From: JBCBKL01 sp038521825
GTDB taxonomy: Bacteria; Pseudomonadota; Alphaproteobacteria; Rhodobacterales; Rhodobacteraceae
Direction: 5' to 3'
Length of the DNA: 64,000 nt
Assembly: GCA_038521825.1 (NCBI GenBank)
Contig: JBCBKL010000005.1
Location: forward strand, 62,001-126,000
In this document: positions 1 through 8,594 of the stretch, in pieces
How positions within the stretch are numbered: the stretch's first letter is position 1
Layout of the letters: every line of letters begins with the position of its first letter
The notes under the pieces: generated by a model
What the model was told of the DNA's origin: nothing
The model's database searches: none
The model's input: only the letters and a program-made list of their open reading frames with translations
Program-made: the position numbers and the translations under genes

Positions 1-899
1 CCATGCTGAAAAAAGCCGGATCCGCTCTCGATCGCGTCGTGGATCTCGCCGGTGCAAATCATGGCGCCAATTGGCTGATACCCCGCGCCCAGACCCTTGG
101 CGACCGCACAGATGTCAGGCGAGACGCCGTAATGCTCACTGGCAAACAACGTGCCTGTCCGCCCCATCCCGCACATCACTTCGTCAAAGATGAGCAAGAT
201 GCCATGTTCATCACATAGCCTTCGCACGCGGGCGAAGTAGTCCCCGACGGCCGGGACAGCACCCAGCGTCGCACCCACGACCGGCTCGGCCACAAAGGCC
301 ATCACGGTCTGCGGACCCAGATCATGCATCTGTGTCTCTAACTCGGTCACCAGCCGGGTCACATAGTCGGCGGTCGTTTCGCCGTCGTGCTGGCCGCGAT
401 AGGCATAGCAGGGTGAAACATGGCTGACATCGATCAGCAGCGGTGAAAACGGCGCTTGGCGCCATGCGTTTCCGCCGGTTGCCAGCGCGCCCAGTGTGTT
501 GCCGTGATAGCTTTGTCGGCGCGCGATGACGCGGCTTCGTCCGGGTTGGCCGATCTCGATGTAATACTGCCGCGCCAGCTTGAGGGCGGCCTCCATGGCC
601 TCTGAACCGCCGGAAACGAAGTAGACGCGGTCAAGTCGATCCGGTGCGAGGGCCACAAGCCTTTCGGCCAGCTGCTCTGCGGGTTCGGATGTGAAAAAGC
701 CCGTATGCGCAAAGGCAACGCGGTCGATCTGATCGCGAATAGCCGCGTTAACATGCGGGTCGCCGTGACCAAGACATGACACCGCAGCATCGCCGCAATT
801 CAGGTAAGCTTTGCCGTTTCGATCAAAAAGGTAGGACCCTTCTCCGTGCGATACCATCGGCGGCGGCGCGGCGGAGTTTCGTGGAAAGACGTGACTCAT
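1..899 (-). CDS. Class III PLP aminotransferase (partial, C-terminus outside window)
   Basis: The minus strand encodes about 299 residues starting MSHVFPRNSAAPPPMVSHGE at 899 and running off the window start. Visible class III motifs are the substrate/cofactor loop VYFVSGGSEAMEAALKLARQ, the FDEVMCGMGRTG segment with the cofactor-binding Asp, and VAKGLGAGYQPIGA, whose Lys should carry the PLP Schiff base. These enzymes move an amino group from an omega-amine or amino acid to a keto acid in the cytoplasm. The exact substrate cannot be read from sequence. It is divergent from an RpiR-type regulator and lies beside a TAXI-TRAP importer, so it may process the imported compound. Family sure, substrate unknown. 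Confidence 0.9.
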   Translation of the reverse strand, partial: MSHVFPRNSAAPPPMVSHGEGSYLFDRNGKAYLNCGDAAVSCLGHGDPHVNAAIRDQIDRVAFAHTGFFTSEPAEQLAERLVALAPDRLDRVYFVSGGSEAMEAALKLARQYYIEIGQPGRSRVIARRQSYHGNTLGALATGGNAWRQAPFSPLLIDVSHVSPCYAYRGQHDGETTADYVTRLVTELETQMHDLGPQTVMAFVAEPVVGATLGAVPAVGDYFARVRRLCDEHGILLIFDEVMCGMGRTGTLFASEHYGVSPDICAVAKGLGAGYQPIGAMICTGEIHDAIESGSGFFQH

Positions 900-944
900 G
901 TGGCGGTCTTCAAATGGCGATGCATTGATGGCCTCCCCATGCGC

Positions 945-996
945 CTGTTTCTAGTGAAACAGAGATTTCATTGATTGACAACAACTGAAACAGTTG
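945..996. promoter_or_regulatory. Cluster of palindromes in the aminotransferase/rpiR divergent region
   Basis: Three inverted repeats overlap here. CTGTTTCtagtGAAACAG lies at 945-962, TGAAACAGAGATTTCA (TGAAA-N6-TTTCA) at 955-970, and CAACTGAAACAGTTG at 982-996. TGAAA-spacer-TTTCA is the usual operator type of RpiR/MurR regulators, and such a regulator is encoded next door. A perfect -35-like TTGACA sits at 975-980 between the repeats. The layout suggests autoregulation and control of the divergent aminotransferase. The repeats are seen directly; their function is inferred. Confidence 0.55.
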
Positions 997-1886
997 CGAC
1001 TTTGAATTGGGGGGCGCGGTTGCATCACAATCAAACACTCGAAGAGCGAATTGCCGAGCATTACGGTGCCTTATCCAGGCAACTGCAAAAAGCGGCCGAT
1101 TTCGTGATCGCAAACCCGCTCGAGATAGCAAGTCGCAGCCTGCGCAGTATCTCGACCGCAAGCGATGTCTCGCCGGCGACATTCTCGCGCCTGTCTCGCG
1201 CTCTTGGCTATGTCAGCTTCGAAGAAATGAAGGATGAATCCCGTTCTTCGATAGAAGAGCAGGTGCCGAGTTTTGCTGAAAAGGCCGAGCGGCTCCGCGC
1301 GGAAGGTGCGACCGCTCGGACGATGCTTGATCGCCAAAGCGCCGCGTGCATCCACAATATCGAGACATTGGTCCGCAAGACCGATGCCCGACGGCTCGAG
1401 GACGCTGCAAAGACGCTTCGTTGCTCCAATCAAGTGCTGCTTTTCGGTGCCCTCGGGTCGACCGGAATCGTTGAATACATGGCGTATCTGGCCCAGTACT
1501 TTGCACCGAACTGGTCGCTTGCCGGGCGGATGGGTGCGTCTTTAGGGTCAGCTATGGCAGGGCTTGGGGCTGGCGATGCCGTGCTGATCGTGACGAAAAC
1601 CCCGTATGTAAAACGCGCGGTAACGGTGGCAAGATTGGCCAAACAATCCGGCGCCGATGTTATTTTGCTCACCGACATGCACCAGTGCCCGGCGCTTGCG
1701 CATGCCAGCTATGCTTTTATTGTACCTTCAGAGAGTCCGCAGTTTTTTTCTTCATATGCTGCCACGCTTGTGCTGATTGAAACTCTCATTGCTATGATCG
1801 TCGCCTCTTCAGAGGATGCCGCAACCGCTTCGATCCGAGAGATCGAAGATAACAACAGGGCGCTCGGCGAATACTGGGCCGAGTAA
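975..1886 (+). CDS. MurR/RpiR family transcriptional regulator
   Basis: About 303 residues if the TTG at 975 is used. The N-terminal helix-turn-helix spans roughly residues 20-95 (LRSISTASDVSPATFSRLSRALGY). A SIS sugar-phosphate-binding domain spans roughly 125-270 (LFGALGSTGIVEYMAYLAQ, GDAVLIVTKTPYVKRAV). Such proteins sense a small ligand, often phosphorylated or acidic, and bind TGAAA/TTTCA-type operators. The start is uncertain: TTGACA at 975 also reads as a -35 box and a palindrome lies at 982-996, so the TTG at 1020 (giving MHHNQTLEERIAE) after a G-rich stretch is a good alternative. It probably controls the downstream TRAP genes and the divergent aminotransferase. Confidence 0.88.
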   Translation: MTTTETVATLNWGARLHHNQTLEERIAEHYGALSRQLQKAADFVIANPLEIASRSLRSISTASDVSPATFSRLSRALGYVSFEEMKDESRSSIEEQVPSFAEKAERLRAEGATARTMLDRQSAACIHNIETLVRKTDARRLEDAAKTLRCSNQVLLFGALGSTGIVEYMAYLAQYFAPNWSLAGRMGASLGSAMAGLGAGDAVLIVTKTPYVKRAVTVARLAKQSGADVILLTDMHQCPALAHASYAFIVPSESPQFFSSYAATLVLIETLIAMIVASSEDAATASIREIEDNNRALGEYWAE

Positions 1887-1912
1887 CCCGCTCAAATAGG
1901 GAGAAACACTTC

Positions 1913-2881
1913 ATGCTTTCGAAACTAAAACTTGGCGCAGCCGTGCTGGCTGGTGCGTTGACCGCAGCGTCGATGAGCGTTGCGCAGGAATTTATCTCGA
2001 TCGGGACCGGCGGTGTCACGGGTGTCTATTATCCGACCGGCGGTGCCATTTGCCGGCTGGTCAACAAGTCGCGCAAGGAACACGGCATTCGCTGCGCGGT
2101 CGAGTCGACGGGCGGTTCCGTATACAACATCAACACCATCAAGGCCGGTGAGCTGGAATTCGGCGTTGCCCAATCCGACTGGCAGCACCACGCCTATAAC
2201 GGCACATCAAAGTTCGAAGGCGATGCTGCTTTCCCGAACATTCGCGCCGTAATGTCGGTGCATCCGGAACCCTTCACCCTCATCGTGCGCGGCGACAGCG
2301 GCATTGACAGCTTCGAGGGCCTCAAGGGTAAGCGAGTGAATGTCGGCAACCCGGGATCGGGCCAGCGCGCCACGATGGAGGTCGTCATGGACGCCTTCGG
2401 CATCGCCATGGATGATCTGGCGCTGGCGACTGAGTACAAGGGCTCGGAAATGGCCAAGCAGCTTTGCGACGGCAACATCGACGCAATGATCTATACGATC
2501 GGCCACCCGGCTGCCGCTATCAAGGAAGCGACAACCACCTGCGATGCGAAACTGGTCAGCGTGACCGGCGCTCCGATCGACAAACTGGTGGCAGACAACC
2601 CGTTCTACCGCGTCGCCACTATCCCAGGGGGTATGTACAATGGTACTGACGGCGATACGACGACGTTCGGGGTCGGCGCAACCTTCGTCACGTCTGCCGA
2701 CGTATCCGAAGACGTCGTTTATATCGTCGCAAAGGCTGTCATGGAGAACATCGATGATTTCCGCGGCCTGCACCCGGCCTTTGCCAATCTTGAGCCTGCG
2801 CAGATGGTAAAAGACGGCCTCTCCGCACCACTGCATGACGGTGCGATGAAAGCCTACAAAGAGCTTGGGCTGCTGGAGTAG
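1913..2881 (+). CDS. TAXI family TRAP transporter solute-binding protein
   Basis: 322 residues with a signal peptide (MLSKLKLGAAVLAGALTAAS, cleavage near SVAQ/EF). The mature start FISIGTGGVTGVYYPTGGAI is the hallmark of TAXI binding proteins, and RVNVGNPGSGQRATMEVVMD is the second conserved block. It captures a substrate in the periplasm for the fused membrane component encoded next. TAXI substrates are poorly known; glutamate and other carboxylates are recorded in the family. The start is supported by AGGGAG about 9 bases upstream. A 12-pair hairpin follows the stop codon, before the permease gene. Confidence 0.93.
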   Translation: MLSKLKLGAAVLAGALTAASMSVAQEFISIGTGGVTGVYYPTGGAICRLVNKSRKEHGIRCAVESTGGSVYNINTIKAGELEFGVAQSDWQHHAYNGTSKFEGDAAFPNIRAVMSVHPEPFTLIVRGDSGIDSFEGLKGKRVNVGNPGSGQRATMEVVMDAFGIAMDDLALATEYKGSEMAKQLCDGNIDAMIYTIGHPAAAIKEATTTCDAKLVSVTGAPIDKLVADNPFYRVATIPGGMYNGTDGDTTTFGVGATFVTSADVSEDVVYIVAKAVMENIDDFRGLHPAFANLEPAQMVKDGLSAPLHDGAMKAYKELGLLE

Positions 2882-2896
2882 TCCACGCATTGAACG

Positions 2897-2929
2897 GAAG
2901 ATCGCCCCGCGCAGATAGGGGCGGTCTTC
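2897..2929 (+). other. Intercistronic GC-rich hairpin after TRAP binding-protein gene
   Basis: GAAGATCGCCCC (2897-2908) pairs with GGGGCGGTCTTC (2918-2929), 12 pairs including one G-U, around a 9-base loop. No U-run follows, so a full terminator is unlikely. It probably protects the 3' end of the binding-protein message or partly attenuates reading into the permease, raising the binding-protein to permease ratio. The same design recurs after two other binding-protein genes in this window. Confidence 0.55.
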
Positions 2930-2977
2930 GCCTATTCCCAAAACAATACGAACTCAGACAGGGGGCGTGGGGGCGAC

Positions 2978-5596
2978 ATGGCGCAAAACATTGAGGCACC
3001 GTCTGCGGACGACATGGTGGCCGAGGCCGATACCGGCGCCCGGAACCCGTCGGCAAGCTGGCAAGCCAATCTAATCGTCGGCACCTGCATCGTCTGGTCC
3101 CTGTTCCAGCTCTACATCGCTTCGAAAGTGCCGGGTGTACTTGCCCAGGCAACGGGCATGAACATGTTCGCGAACATCGTCGCGCAAGCCCGTTTCGTGC
3201 ATCTGGCGTTCGCCATTATGCTGGCGACCCTCGCGTTTCCGCTGTTCAAGTCGTCACCAAGGGATCGCGTCCCCTTGTATGATTGGGCGCTCGTTCTTCT
3301 TGGCGTGGCGTCGTGCCTTTACCTCGTCGTGTTCCGGTTTGAGATCGCCGACCGGCCGGGGCTTTGGAGCACCTCCGACATCGTAATGTCATCGATCGGC
3401 ATGATCGTCCTGCTGATTGCCGTCTACCGGTCACTTGGCCTGCCGCTTGTTATCATAGCGGGGTGCTTCGTCGCCTTTGCATTTTTTGGGGGCTACTCGG
3501 AATGGGCGCGCGAGATCACGAATTATGGTGGCGCGTCGTTATCCAAGGCCCTTGGGCATTACTGGATGCAGACCGAAGGGGTGTTTGGCGTGGCACTTGG
3601 CGTGTCGACGACAATGATCTTCCTCTTCGTCCTCTTCGGCGCGCTCCTCGACCGTGCCGGTGGGGGCAGCTGGTTCATCAAAGTCGCAATTGCGTTGCTG
3701 GGCGCACTGCGGGGCGGCCCGGCCAAAGCCTCGGTCCTGTCGTCGATGCTGACGGGCATGATCTCGGGCAGCTCGATTTCAAACACTGTGACCACCGGCA
3801 CGTTCACCATCCCCTTGATGAAACGCATCGGTTTCCCGGCCGAAAAGGCCGGCGCGGTCGAGGTCGCGTCCTCGACCAACGGCCAGCTAACGCCACCCGT
3901 CATGGGGGCCGCGGCGTTCCTCATGGTTGAGTATGTCAACATTCCCTATATTGACGTGGTTAAACATGCCTTTCTGCCGGCTGTCATCAGCTACATCGCT
4001 CTGCTTTACATCGTCCATCTCGAGGCACTGAAGATGCAGATGTCGGGGCTGAAAAAGGCCGGGCGTCACATCGGGCCAATTCTGATCCTGATCCTCTTCC
4101 TGTCGGGTTTCCTGTTTCTGGGCCTGTGCACCTATGCGATGATAGGGTTGCGCAGCCTGCTCGACGGAGTGATGACCGAGAGCGTTTATGGCGGGCTCGC
4201 CATCGTCGGATTGCTATATCTGGTGCTGGTCTATTTTGCCTCTCGATACCCCGATGTCGCGATGGATGATGCCGACGGTCCGCTTGAAGCGCCGCGCCTG
4301 ACGCCGACATTGTTGGGTGGCGCATACTTCTCGCTTCCGATCTTCATCCTCGTCTGGAACCTCATGGTCCGCACCGACAGCCTTGAGCGACTGTCGCCGT
4401 CGCTCTCGGCGTTCTGGGCCACGATCTTTATGATCATCGTTGCGCTGACGCATCGACCGCTCAAGGCCTTTTTCCGGGGTCAAGCCTTTGCCGCTGCAAC
4501 TACGCAGGGCTGGAGCGACTTCATCGACGGGCTGATCCTCGGGGCGCGCAACATGATCGGTATCGGCGTTGCCACGGGTGCGGCAGGCGTGATTGTCGGG
4601 ACCATCAGCCTAACGGGCGCGCACCAGGTCATCGGCCAAGTCGTCGAAGTCATCGCGGGGGGCAACATCTGGATCCTGTTGATCCTTGTTGCCGTCATGT
4701 CGCTGATCCTCGGTATGGGGCTGCCCACGACGGCAAACTATATCGTGGTGTCGTCGCTGATGGCGCCTGTGATCATCGGCGTTGGCGCGCAAGCCGGCTA
4801 TATCTTTCCGCTGATCGCGGTGCATCTATTCGTGTTCTATTTCGGGATTCTTGCCGACGACACGCCACCGGTCGGACTTGCGGCCTATGCGGCGGCCGCC
4901 ATCTCACGCGGCGATCCAATCAAAACGGGGGTGCAGGGCTTTGCCTACGACATCCGAACCGCGCTCTTGCCGTTCCTGTTTATCTTCAACACTGATCTGC
5001 TGCTGATTGATGTCGGTTTTGCCAAGGCGGTGCTGGTATTCTTTATATCGCTGATCGCGATGCTCCTGTTCGCGGCCGCGACCCAAGGCTACTTCATCGC
5101 CAAGAGCCGTGTGTGGGAGACGGTCGCGTTGCTGGTTATCGCTTTCATGCTCTTCCGGCCAGACTTCCTGCTGGATCAGGTCAGCGAGAAATACCAGTCC
5201 GCATCGGGTCCTGCCGCACTCGCGCTGATGGAGACAACGCCGGAAGGCAAGGACATCCGCTTTACCATTGAAGGGCCGGATTATGACACGGCCAAGGTCA
5301 GGCCCGTCACGATTGTGCTACCCTCTGCGGGTGCGGGTACGCTTGATGCCGAAGGTCTGCTGGTGATCGAAGAAGACGGCGTGCTAAAGGTTGACGAACC
5401 CTTTGGGGGCAGCGAGACGATCCAGCCCATCAGCGGGCAGGAGTTCGACTACTACCTCGACGATCCTGTGGTGATCGCCAAGGTCGAGGTCGAAAACGAG
5501 CGCTTGCCGAAAGAAATGTTCTTCATTCCCGCGCTGTTACTCTTGGCGGGCATTGTGCTGATCCAGCGCCGCCGTGCCACCCAACCTGCATTCTAA
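2978..5596 (+). CDS. TRAP transporter fused permease (4TM-12TM, DUF3394 tail)
   Basis: 872 residues combining the small and large membrane subunits of a TAXI-type TRAP transporter, which uses the sodium gradient to drive solute import with the preceding binding protein. Hydrophobic segments run from about residue 30 to 720. Conserved large-subunit blocks are visible: SGSSISNTVTTGTFTIPLMK, SSTNGQLTPPVMGAAAFLMV and LGMGLPTTANYIVVSSLMAP. The last 170 or so residues (after about 700) match the periplasmic DUF3394 extension seen in this subfamily and end in one more membrane helix and a basic tail (IQRRRATQPAF). The start follows a purine-rich GGGGGCG tract. Family certain, substrate unknown. Confidence 0.93.
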   Translation: MAQNIEAPSADDMVAEADTGARNPSASWQANLIVGTCIVWSLFQLYIASKVPGVLAQATGMNMFANIVAQARFVHLAFAIMLATLAFPLFKSSPRDRVPLYDWALVLLGVASCLYLVVFRFEIADRPGLWSTSDIVMSSIGMIVLLIAVYRSLGLPLVIIAGCFVAFAFFGGYSEWAREITNYGGASLSKALGHYWMQTEGVFGVALGVSTTMIFLFVLFGALLDRAGGGSWFIKVAIALLGALRGGPAKASVLSSMLTGMISGSSISNTVTTGTFTIPLMKRIGFPAEKAGAVEVASSTNGQLTPPVMGAAAFLMVEYVNIPYIDVVKHAFLPAVISYIALLYIVHLEALKMQMSGLKKAGRHIGPILILILFLSGFLFLGLCTYAMIGLRSLLDGVMTESVYGGLAIVGLLYLVLVYFASRYPDVAMDDADGPLEAPRLTPTLLGGAYFSLPIFILVWNLMVRTDSLERLSPSLSAFWATIFMIIVALTHRPLKAFFRGQAFAAATTQGWSDFIDGLILGARNMIGIGVATGAAGVIVGTISLTGAHQVIGQVVEVIAGGNIWILLILVAVMSLILGMGLPTTANYIVVSSLMAPVIIGVGAQAGYIFPLIAVHLFVFYFGILADDTPPVGLAAYAAAAISRGDPIKTGVQGFAYDIRTALLPFLFIFNTDLLLIDVGFAKAVLVFFISLIAMLLFAAATQGYFIAKSRVWETVALLVIAFMLFRPDFLLDQVSEKYQSASGPAALALMETTPEGKDIRFTIEGPDYDTAKVRPVTIVLPSAGAGTLDAEGLLVIEEDGVLKVDEPFGGSETIQPISGQEFDYYLDDPVVIAKVEVENERLPKEMFFIPALLLLAGIVLIQRRRATQPAF

Positions 5597-5607
5597 GGTC
5601 AATATCC

Positions 5608-6033
5608 ATGTTCAAGAACTTGCTGCTGGCAGTTGACGTCAATGATAAAGGGGGTGCCACAAAGTGCGCGCAAGCCGCATCTTCGATGGCGCAATCTGAG
5701 GGCGCGACACTGCATGTTTTGAATGTCGTACCCGATAGCGGGATGGCGATCGTGGGTGCGTCGCTGAGCGCGGATCTGTCGACAAAGGTCATGGAACAAG
5801 CGAAAGCCGATCTGCAGGCTTGGGCGGAAGCGGCGATGCCCGGCGACATCAATGTGCAGCTGCATGTGTCGCGTGGCACGGTTTATGATCAGATCATCAA
5901 GGCCGCGGAATCGTTGAAGGTCGACGCCATCTTTGTCGGGGCGCACCGTCCGGAGCTCAAGGACTATCTGATGGGACCCAACGCCGCCCGAGTGGCCCGC
6001 CATGCACCCCAATCGGTCTTTGTTATCCGATAG
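5608..6033 (+). CDS. Universal stress protein (UspA family)
   Basis: 141 residues, the standard length for a single-domain Usp. It opens MFKNLLLAVDVNDKGGATKC and carries the nucleotide-loop region IFVGAHRPELKDYLMGPNAARVARHAPQSVFVIR, close to the G-2x-G-9x-G(S/T) pattern though less perfect. Usp genes are very often the last gene of TRAP transporter operons, and this one starts 11 bases after the permease stop, so they are probably cotranscribed. In related TRAP systems the Usp binds ATP and may tune transport; that role is inferred here. Confidence 0.9.
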   Translation: MFKNLLLAVDVNDKGGATKCAQAASSMAQSEGATLHVLNVVPDSGMAIVGASLSADLSTKVMEQAKADLQAWAEAAMPGDINVQLHVSRGTVYDQIIKAAESLKVDAIFVGAHRPELKDYLMGPNAARVARHAPQSVFVIR

Positions 6034-6062
6034 GCTTTGCTCAACTTCCAGGTCTTGACCGG

Positions 6063-6078
6063 CACATTGCGCAATGTG
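6063..6078. repeat. 16-base perfect palindrome between convergent genes
   Basis: CACATTGCGCAATGTG is an uninterrupted palindrome in the 78-base gap between the convergent usp and Anbu genes. Having no loop, it is a poor terminator stem. It could be a binding site for a dimeric protein or form a short cruciform. Its function is not known. Confidence 0.5.
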
Positions 6079-6111
6079 ACATCAATCGCCAGTCGCGAAA
6101 CCCGCCGGCTT

Positions 6112-6843
6112 CTACCTGCTGAACTTCGGTAGACTGTCGAGCGCGCCCTTCAACGCCTCGCCCCAGGCACTGGAAATGGTTTGGTAATACTCCTGATCGG
6201 CCTCGATCCGGGTGCGGTATCCGGCTTTGAGGCTGTCAGCCTCGTAAAAGCTCAAATCGAAAGGCGCGCCGACCGACAGGTTTGCTTTGACCGTACTGTC
6301 AAAGCTGACCATCAGCAGTTTAGCTGCCTCTTCGAAGGACAGGTTCGGCTCATATGCCCTGACGAGGATCGGACGGCCATACTTGGTCTCTCCAATCTGG
6401 AAGAAAGGCGTGTCGGCACCGGCTTCGATGAAATTGCCTTCAGGGTAGATCAGAAAAAGCCGCGGCGGCTCCGTCCCGATCTGCCCCCCCAGGATCATGG
6501 TTGCATTGAACGAGGCGTCGGCGCGCTGGCCCGTATCCGCGTGGTGGGCAATCACGTCCCGTAATGTGTCGGCCACGAGACGCGCCGCCTGAAACATGGA
6601 CGGTGCCGCAAAGAGGGAGGGGTTGCGCTTGGCAGCGACCTTGTTGCGTTCGTCGAGGATGCTCACGACCGCCTGGGTCGTGGCAAGATTGCCTGCTGTC
6701 ATAAGGGTTAGCACGCGCTCACCCGGTTTTTCCCAGGTAAACATCTTCTGAAAGGTGGAGATATTGTCGATCCCGGCGTTGGTCCGAGTGTCCGACATAA
6801 AAACGATACCCCGGTTCAGGACCATCCCCACGCAATATGTCAT
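6112..6843 (-). CDS. Anbu, proteasome-related peptidase
   Basis: 243 residues. The start MTYCVGMVLNRGIVFMSDTR has Thr2, the expected N-terminal nucleophile after Met removal, and the Ntn-hydrolase strand GIVFMSDTRTN. A later block, NATMILGGQIG, matches 20S/HslV-like folds. Anbu is the ancestral-type bacterial proteasome homologue, thought to form cytoplasmic rings or spirals; its physiological substrate is unresolved. It is the last gene of a four-gene minus-strand set with transglutaminase-like, alpha-E and ATP-grasp genes, the classic Anbu neighbourhood. Such clusters are thought to make and process a small peptide-like product. Confidence 0.93.
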   Translation of the reverse strand: MTYCVGMVLNRGIVFMSDTRTNAGIDNISTFQKMFTWEKPGERVLTLMTAGNLATTQAVVSILDERNKVAAKRNPSLFAAPSMFQAARLVADTLRDVIAHHADTGQRADASFNATMILGGQIGTEPPRLFLIYPEGNFIEAGADTPFFQIGETKYGRPILVRAYEPNLSFEEAAKLLMVSFDSTVKANLSVGAPFDLSFYEADSLKAGYRTRIEADQEYYQTISSAWGEALKGALDSLPKFSR

Positions 6844-6852
6844 TGCCTGCCT

Positions 6853-7650
6853 CTATTGTTGCGCGACTTCGATTTCGACCGACAGTTTTTCGCCAGCGCC
6901 GCCATAGCGTGTTCCTGATACCGGAGCGGCTTCGGAATAGTCCAGACCTGTCGCGACGCGAACATACCGCATATCTGGGCTGATCGCGTTCGAGATATCA
7001 AATCCGACCCAACCCAGATCCTTGACATGCGCCTCAGCCCACGCGTGGGACGCGTCCTGTTCGTCCCCGTGGTCCATCTTGAGGTAGCCGGACACATAGC
7101 GGGCCGGGATCCCCAATTCGCGTGCGCAGGCTAGAAACACGTGGGTGTGGTCCTGGCAGACCCCGCGCTTGTTGGTCAGCGCGTCCTCTGCGGTCCAGTC
7201 CGGATTAGAGGCTCCGATTTCGTAATCGACCTCCTCCCGTATGGCGGCCGAAAGAGCATGGCAGCGTTCGAGATCCGTGTCACCTTCTACCTTGCGCAGC
7301 AGCGACCTGCACCCCGGGCCCACCTTGGTGCGCGGTGTCGGCCGGTTGAAGAGCCATAGCGGGGTAGGCCCACGATGCGGGCCCACGACGCCGTGCGTCT
7401 CGGTCATCTCGACCTCGCCTTCGCACCGAACGATCAGCGTTTGTGTGTCGCTCTCAAAACTGATCAGTTCGACGACGTTGTGGTGGTAATCCTCGAACGA
7501 CAACTCTTTTCGCCCACCTTCAACCTGCGTGATCCATGACACGACATCCTGCGCCCGGATCGACTTGGGCGTCTTGCGCAATTGCTGCAGTCCGTAGCTG
7601 ACCGGGTTTTCAAAGTCGTATCGTGTTGTGTGTCGGATCTTGAGACGCAT
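6853..7650 (-). CDS. Transglutaminase-like protease (Anbu operon)
   Basis: 265 residues. The N-terminal bacterial transglutaminase-like domain runs to about residue 100. The catalytic core carries Cys165 (NKRGVCQDHTHVFLA), His202 (DASHAWAEAHV) and Asp218 (GWVGFDISNA), a complete papain-like triad. Proteins of this family act as cysteine proteases or ligases on peptide bonds. It lies 2 bases downstream of the alpha-E gene and 9 bases upstream of anbu, so the four genes should be one transcript. The cytoplasmic location is suggested by the lack of a signal peptide. The substrate is unknown. Confidence 0.92.
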   Translation of the reverse strand: MRLKIRHTTRYDFENPVSYGLQQLRKTPKSIRAQDVVSWITQVEGGRKELSFEDYHHNVVELISFESDTQTLIVRCEGEVEMTETHGVVGPHRGPTPLWLFNRPTPRTKVGPGCRSLLRKVEGDTDLERCHALSAAIREEVDYEIGASNPDWTAEDALTNKRGVCQDHTHVFLACARELGIPARYVSGYLKMDHGDEQDASHAWAEAHVKDLGWVGFDISNAISPDMRYVRVATGLDYSEAAPVSGTRYGGAGEKLSVEIEVAQQ

Positions 7651-7652
7651 GG

Positions 7653-8594
7653 CTATTCGTAGAACTGGTAGTCGATTTCGATCTGCATGCCCAACTCCTG
7701 CAGGGACCCAAGAACGTTCTGAATGTATTCGTGCAGCCCGTAGTCAAAGATTGCATCGATGTCGTGCGACATGAACTTGCGCAGCAGCGTATCAATCAAC
7801 GTGTGAGAGGGCATGCGAGTTCCGTAATCAGAGGCCAGATAGCCGAGATTGTCGCGGAGTTTGGAGGCGCAGAAGTAAAGGCTGCGCGGCATCCGTTTGT
7901 CGAGGATGAGGAACTTGGCGATCTCGCGTGGACGCACGCTATTGCCATGTACGATCCGGTAACCGCCATTGGCCGAGACAGAAAGCAGGATCGTCTCCCA
8001 CTGGACGTTGTCGATGTTGGAACCGACCGAATAGATGGATGGCAGCAGGACGTAATATTTGACATCGAGGATCCGGGCGGTGTTGTCGGCCCGTTCCAGA
8101 AAGGTCCCGATCCGAGCAAAGTCGTAAAGGTCATTGCGCAGCATGGTGCCGTGGGTGGCGCCCCTGACCAGCGCCGTGCGCTGTCGTATGAGCCCCGTAA
8201 CCTTGGGCAAATCGCGTTCGTTGACGCGGCGGCTCAGGGCCTCTTTCGCGGCCATGTACGATCCGTTGACCGCTTCCCAGACCTCATGTGTGATGCCGGT
8301 GCGAACCAACCTGGCATTCTGGCGCGCCGCCGATATGGCCGACAGGACGGATGAGGGGTTATCGGGTGACCGCAACATCCAGTTGATCGCAGCCTCTTTG
8401 GTGACGGTGTCGTGGTTCTGATGGTATCCGCCACTGACCGCAGCGGTTTGCAGGACCGATCCCCATTCGTCTTCCTGCGCGCCTGACCGCGTCAAGGCGA
8501 TCCGTTGCCCGGTTTCGACAAGGCGTGACGTGTTTTCGGCCCGCTCCAGATGGCGGTACATCCAATAAAGCCCGTTCGCCGTCTTGCCGAGCAT
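7653..8594 (-). CDS. Alpha-E domain protein (Anbu operon)
   Basis: 313 residues, mostly helical, opening MLGKTANGLYWMYRHLERAE, the recognised start of alpha-E (DUF403) proteins. Other conserved stretches are LRNDLYDFARIGTFLERADNTARILD and LRDNLGYLASDYGTRM. The domain always travels with circularly permuted ATP-grasp and transglutaminase-like partners and is suggested to help in synthesis or capping of a peptide. The start overlaps the ATP-grasp stop by one base, showing translational coupling. No catalytic residues are known for the family. Confidence 0.92.
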   Translation of the reverse strand: MLGKTANGLYWMYRHLERAENTSRLVETGQRIALTRSGAQEDEWGSVLQTAAVSGGYHQNHDTVTKEAAINWMLRSPDNPSSVLSAISAARQNARLVRTGITHEVWEAVNGSYMAAKEALSRRVNERDLPKVTGLIRQRTALVRGATHGTMLRNDLYDFARIGTFLERADNTARILDVKYYVLLPSIYSVGSNIDNVQWETILLSVSANGGYRIVHGNSVRPREIAKFLILDKRMPRSLYFCASKLRDNLGYLASDYGTRMPSHTLIDTLLRKFMSHDIDAIFDYGLHEYIQNVLGSLQELGMQIEIDYQFYE

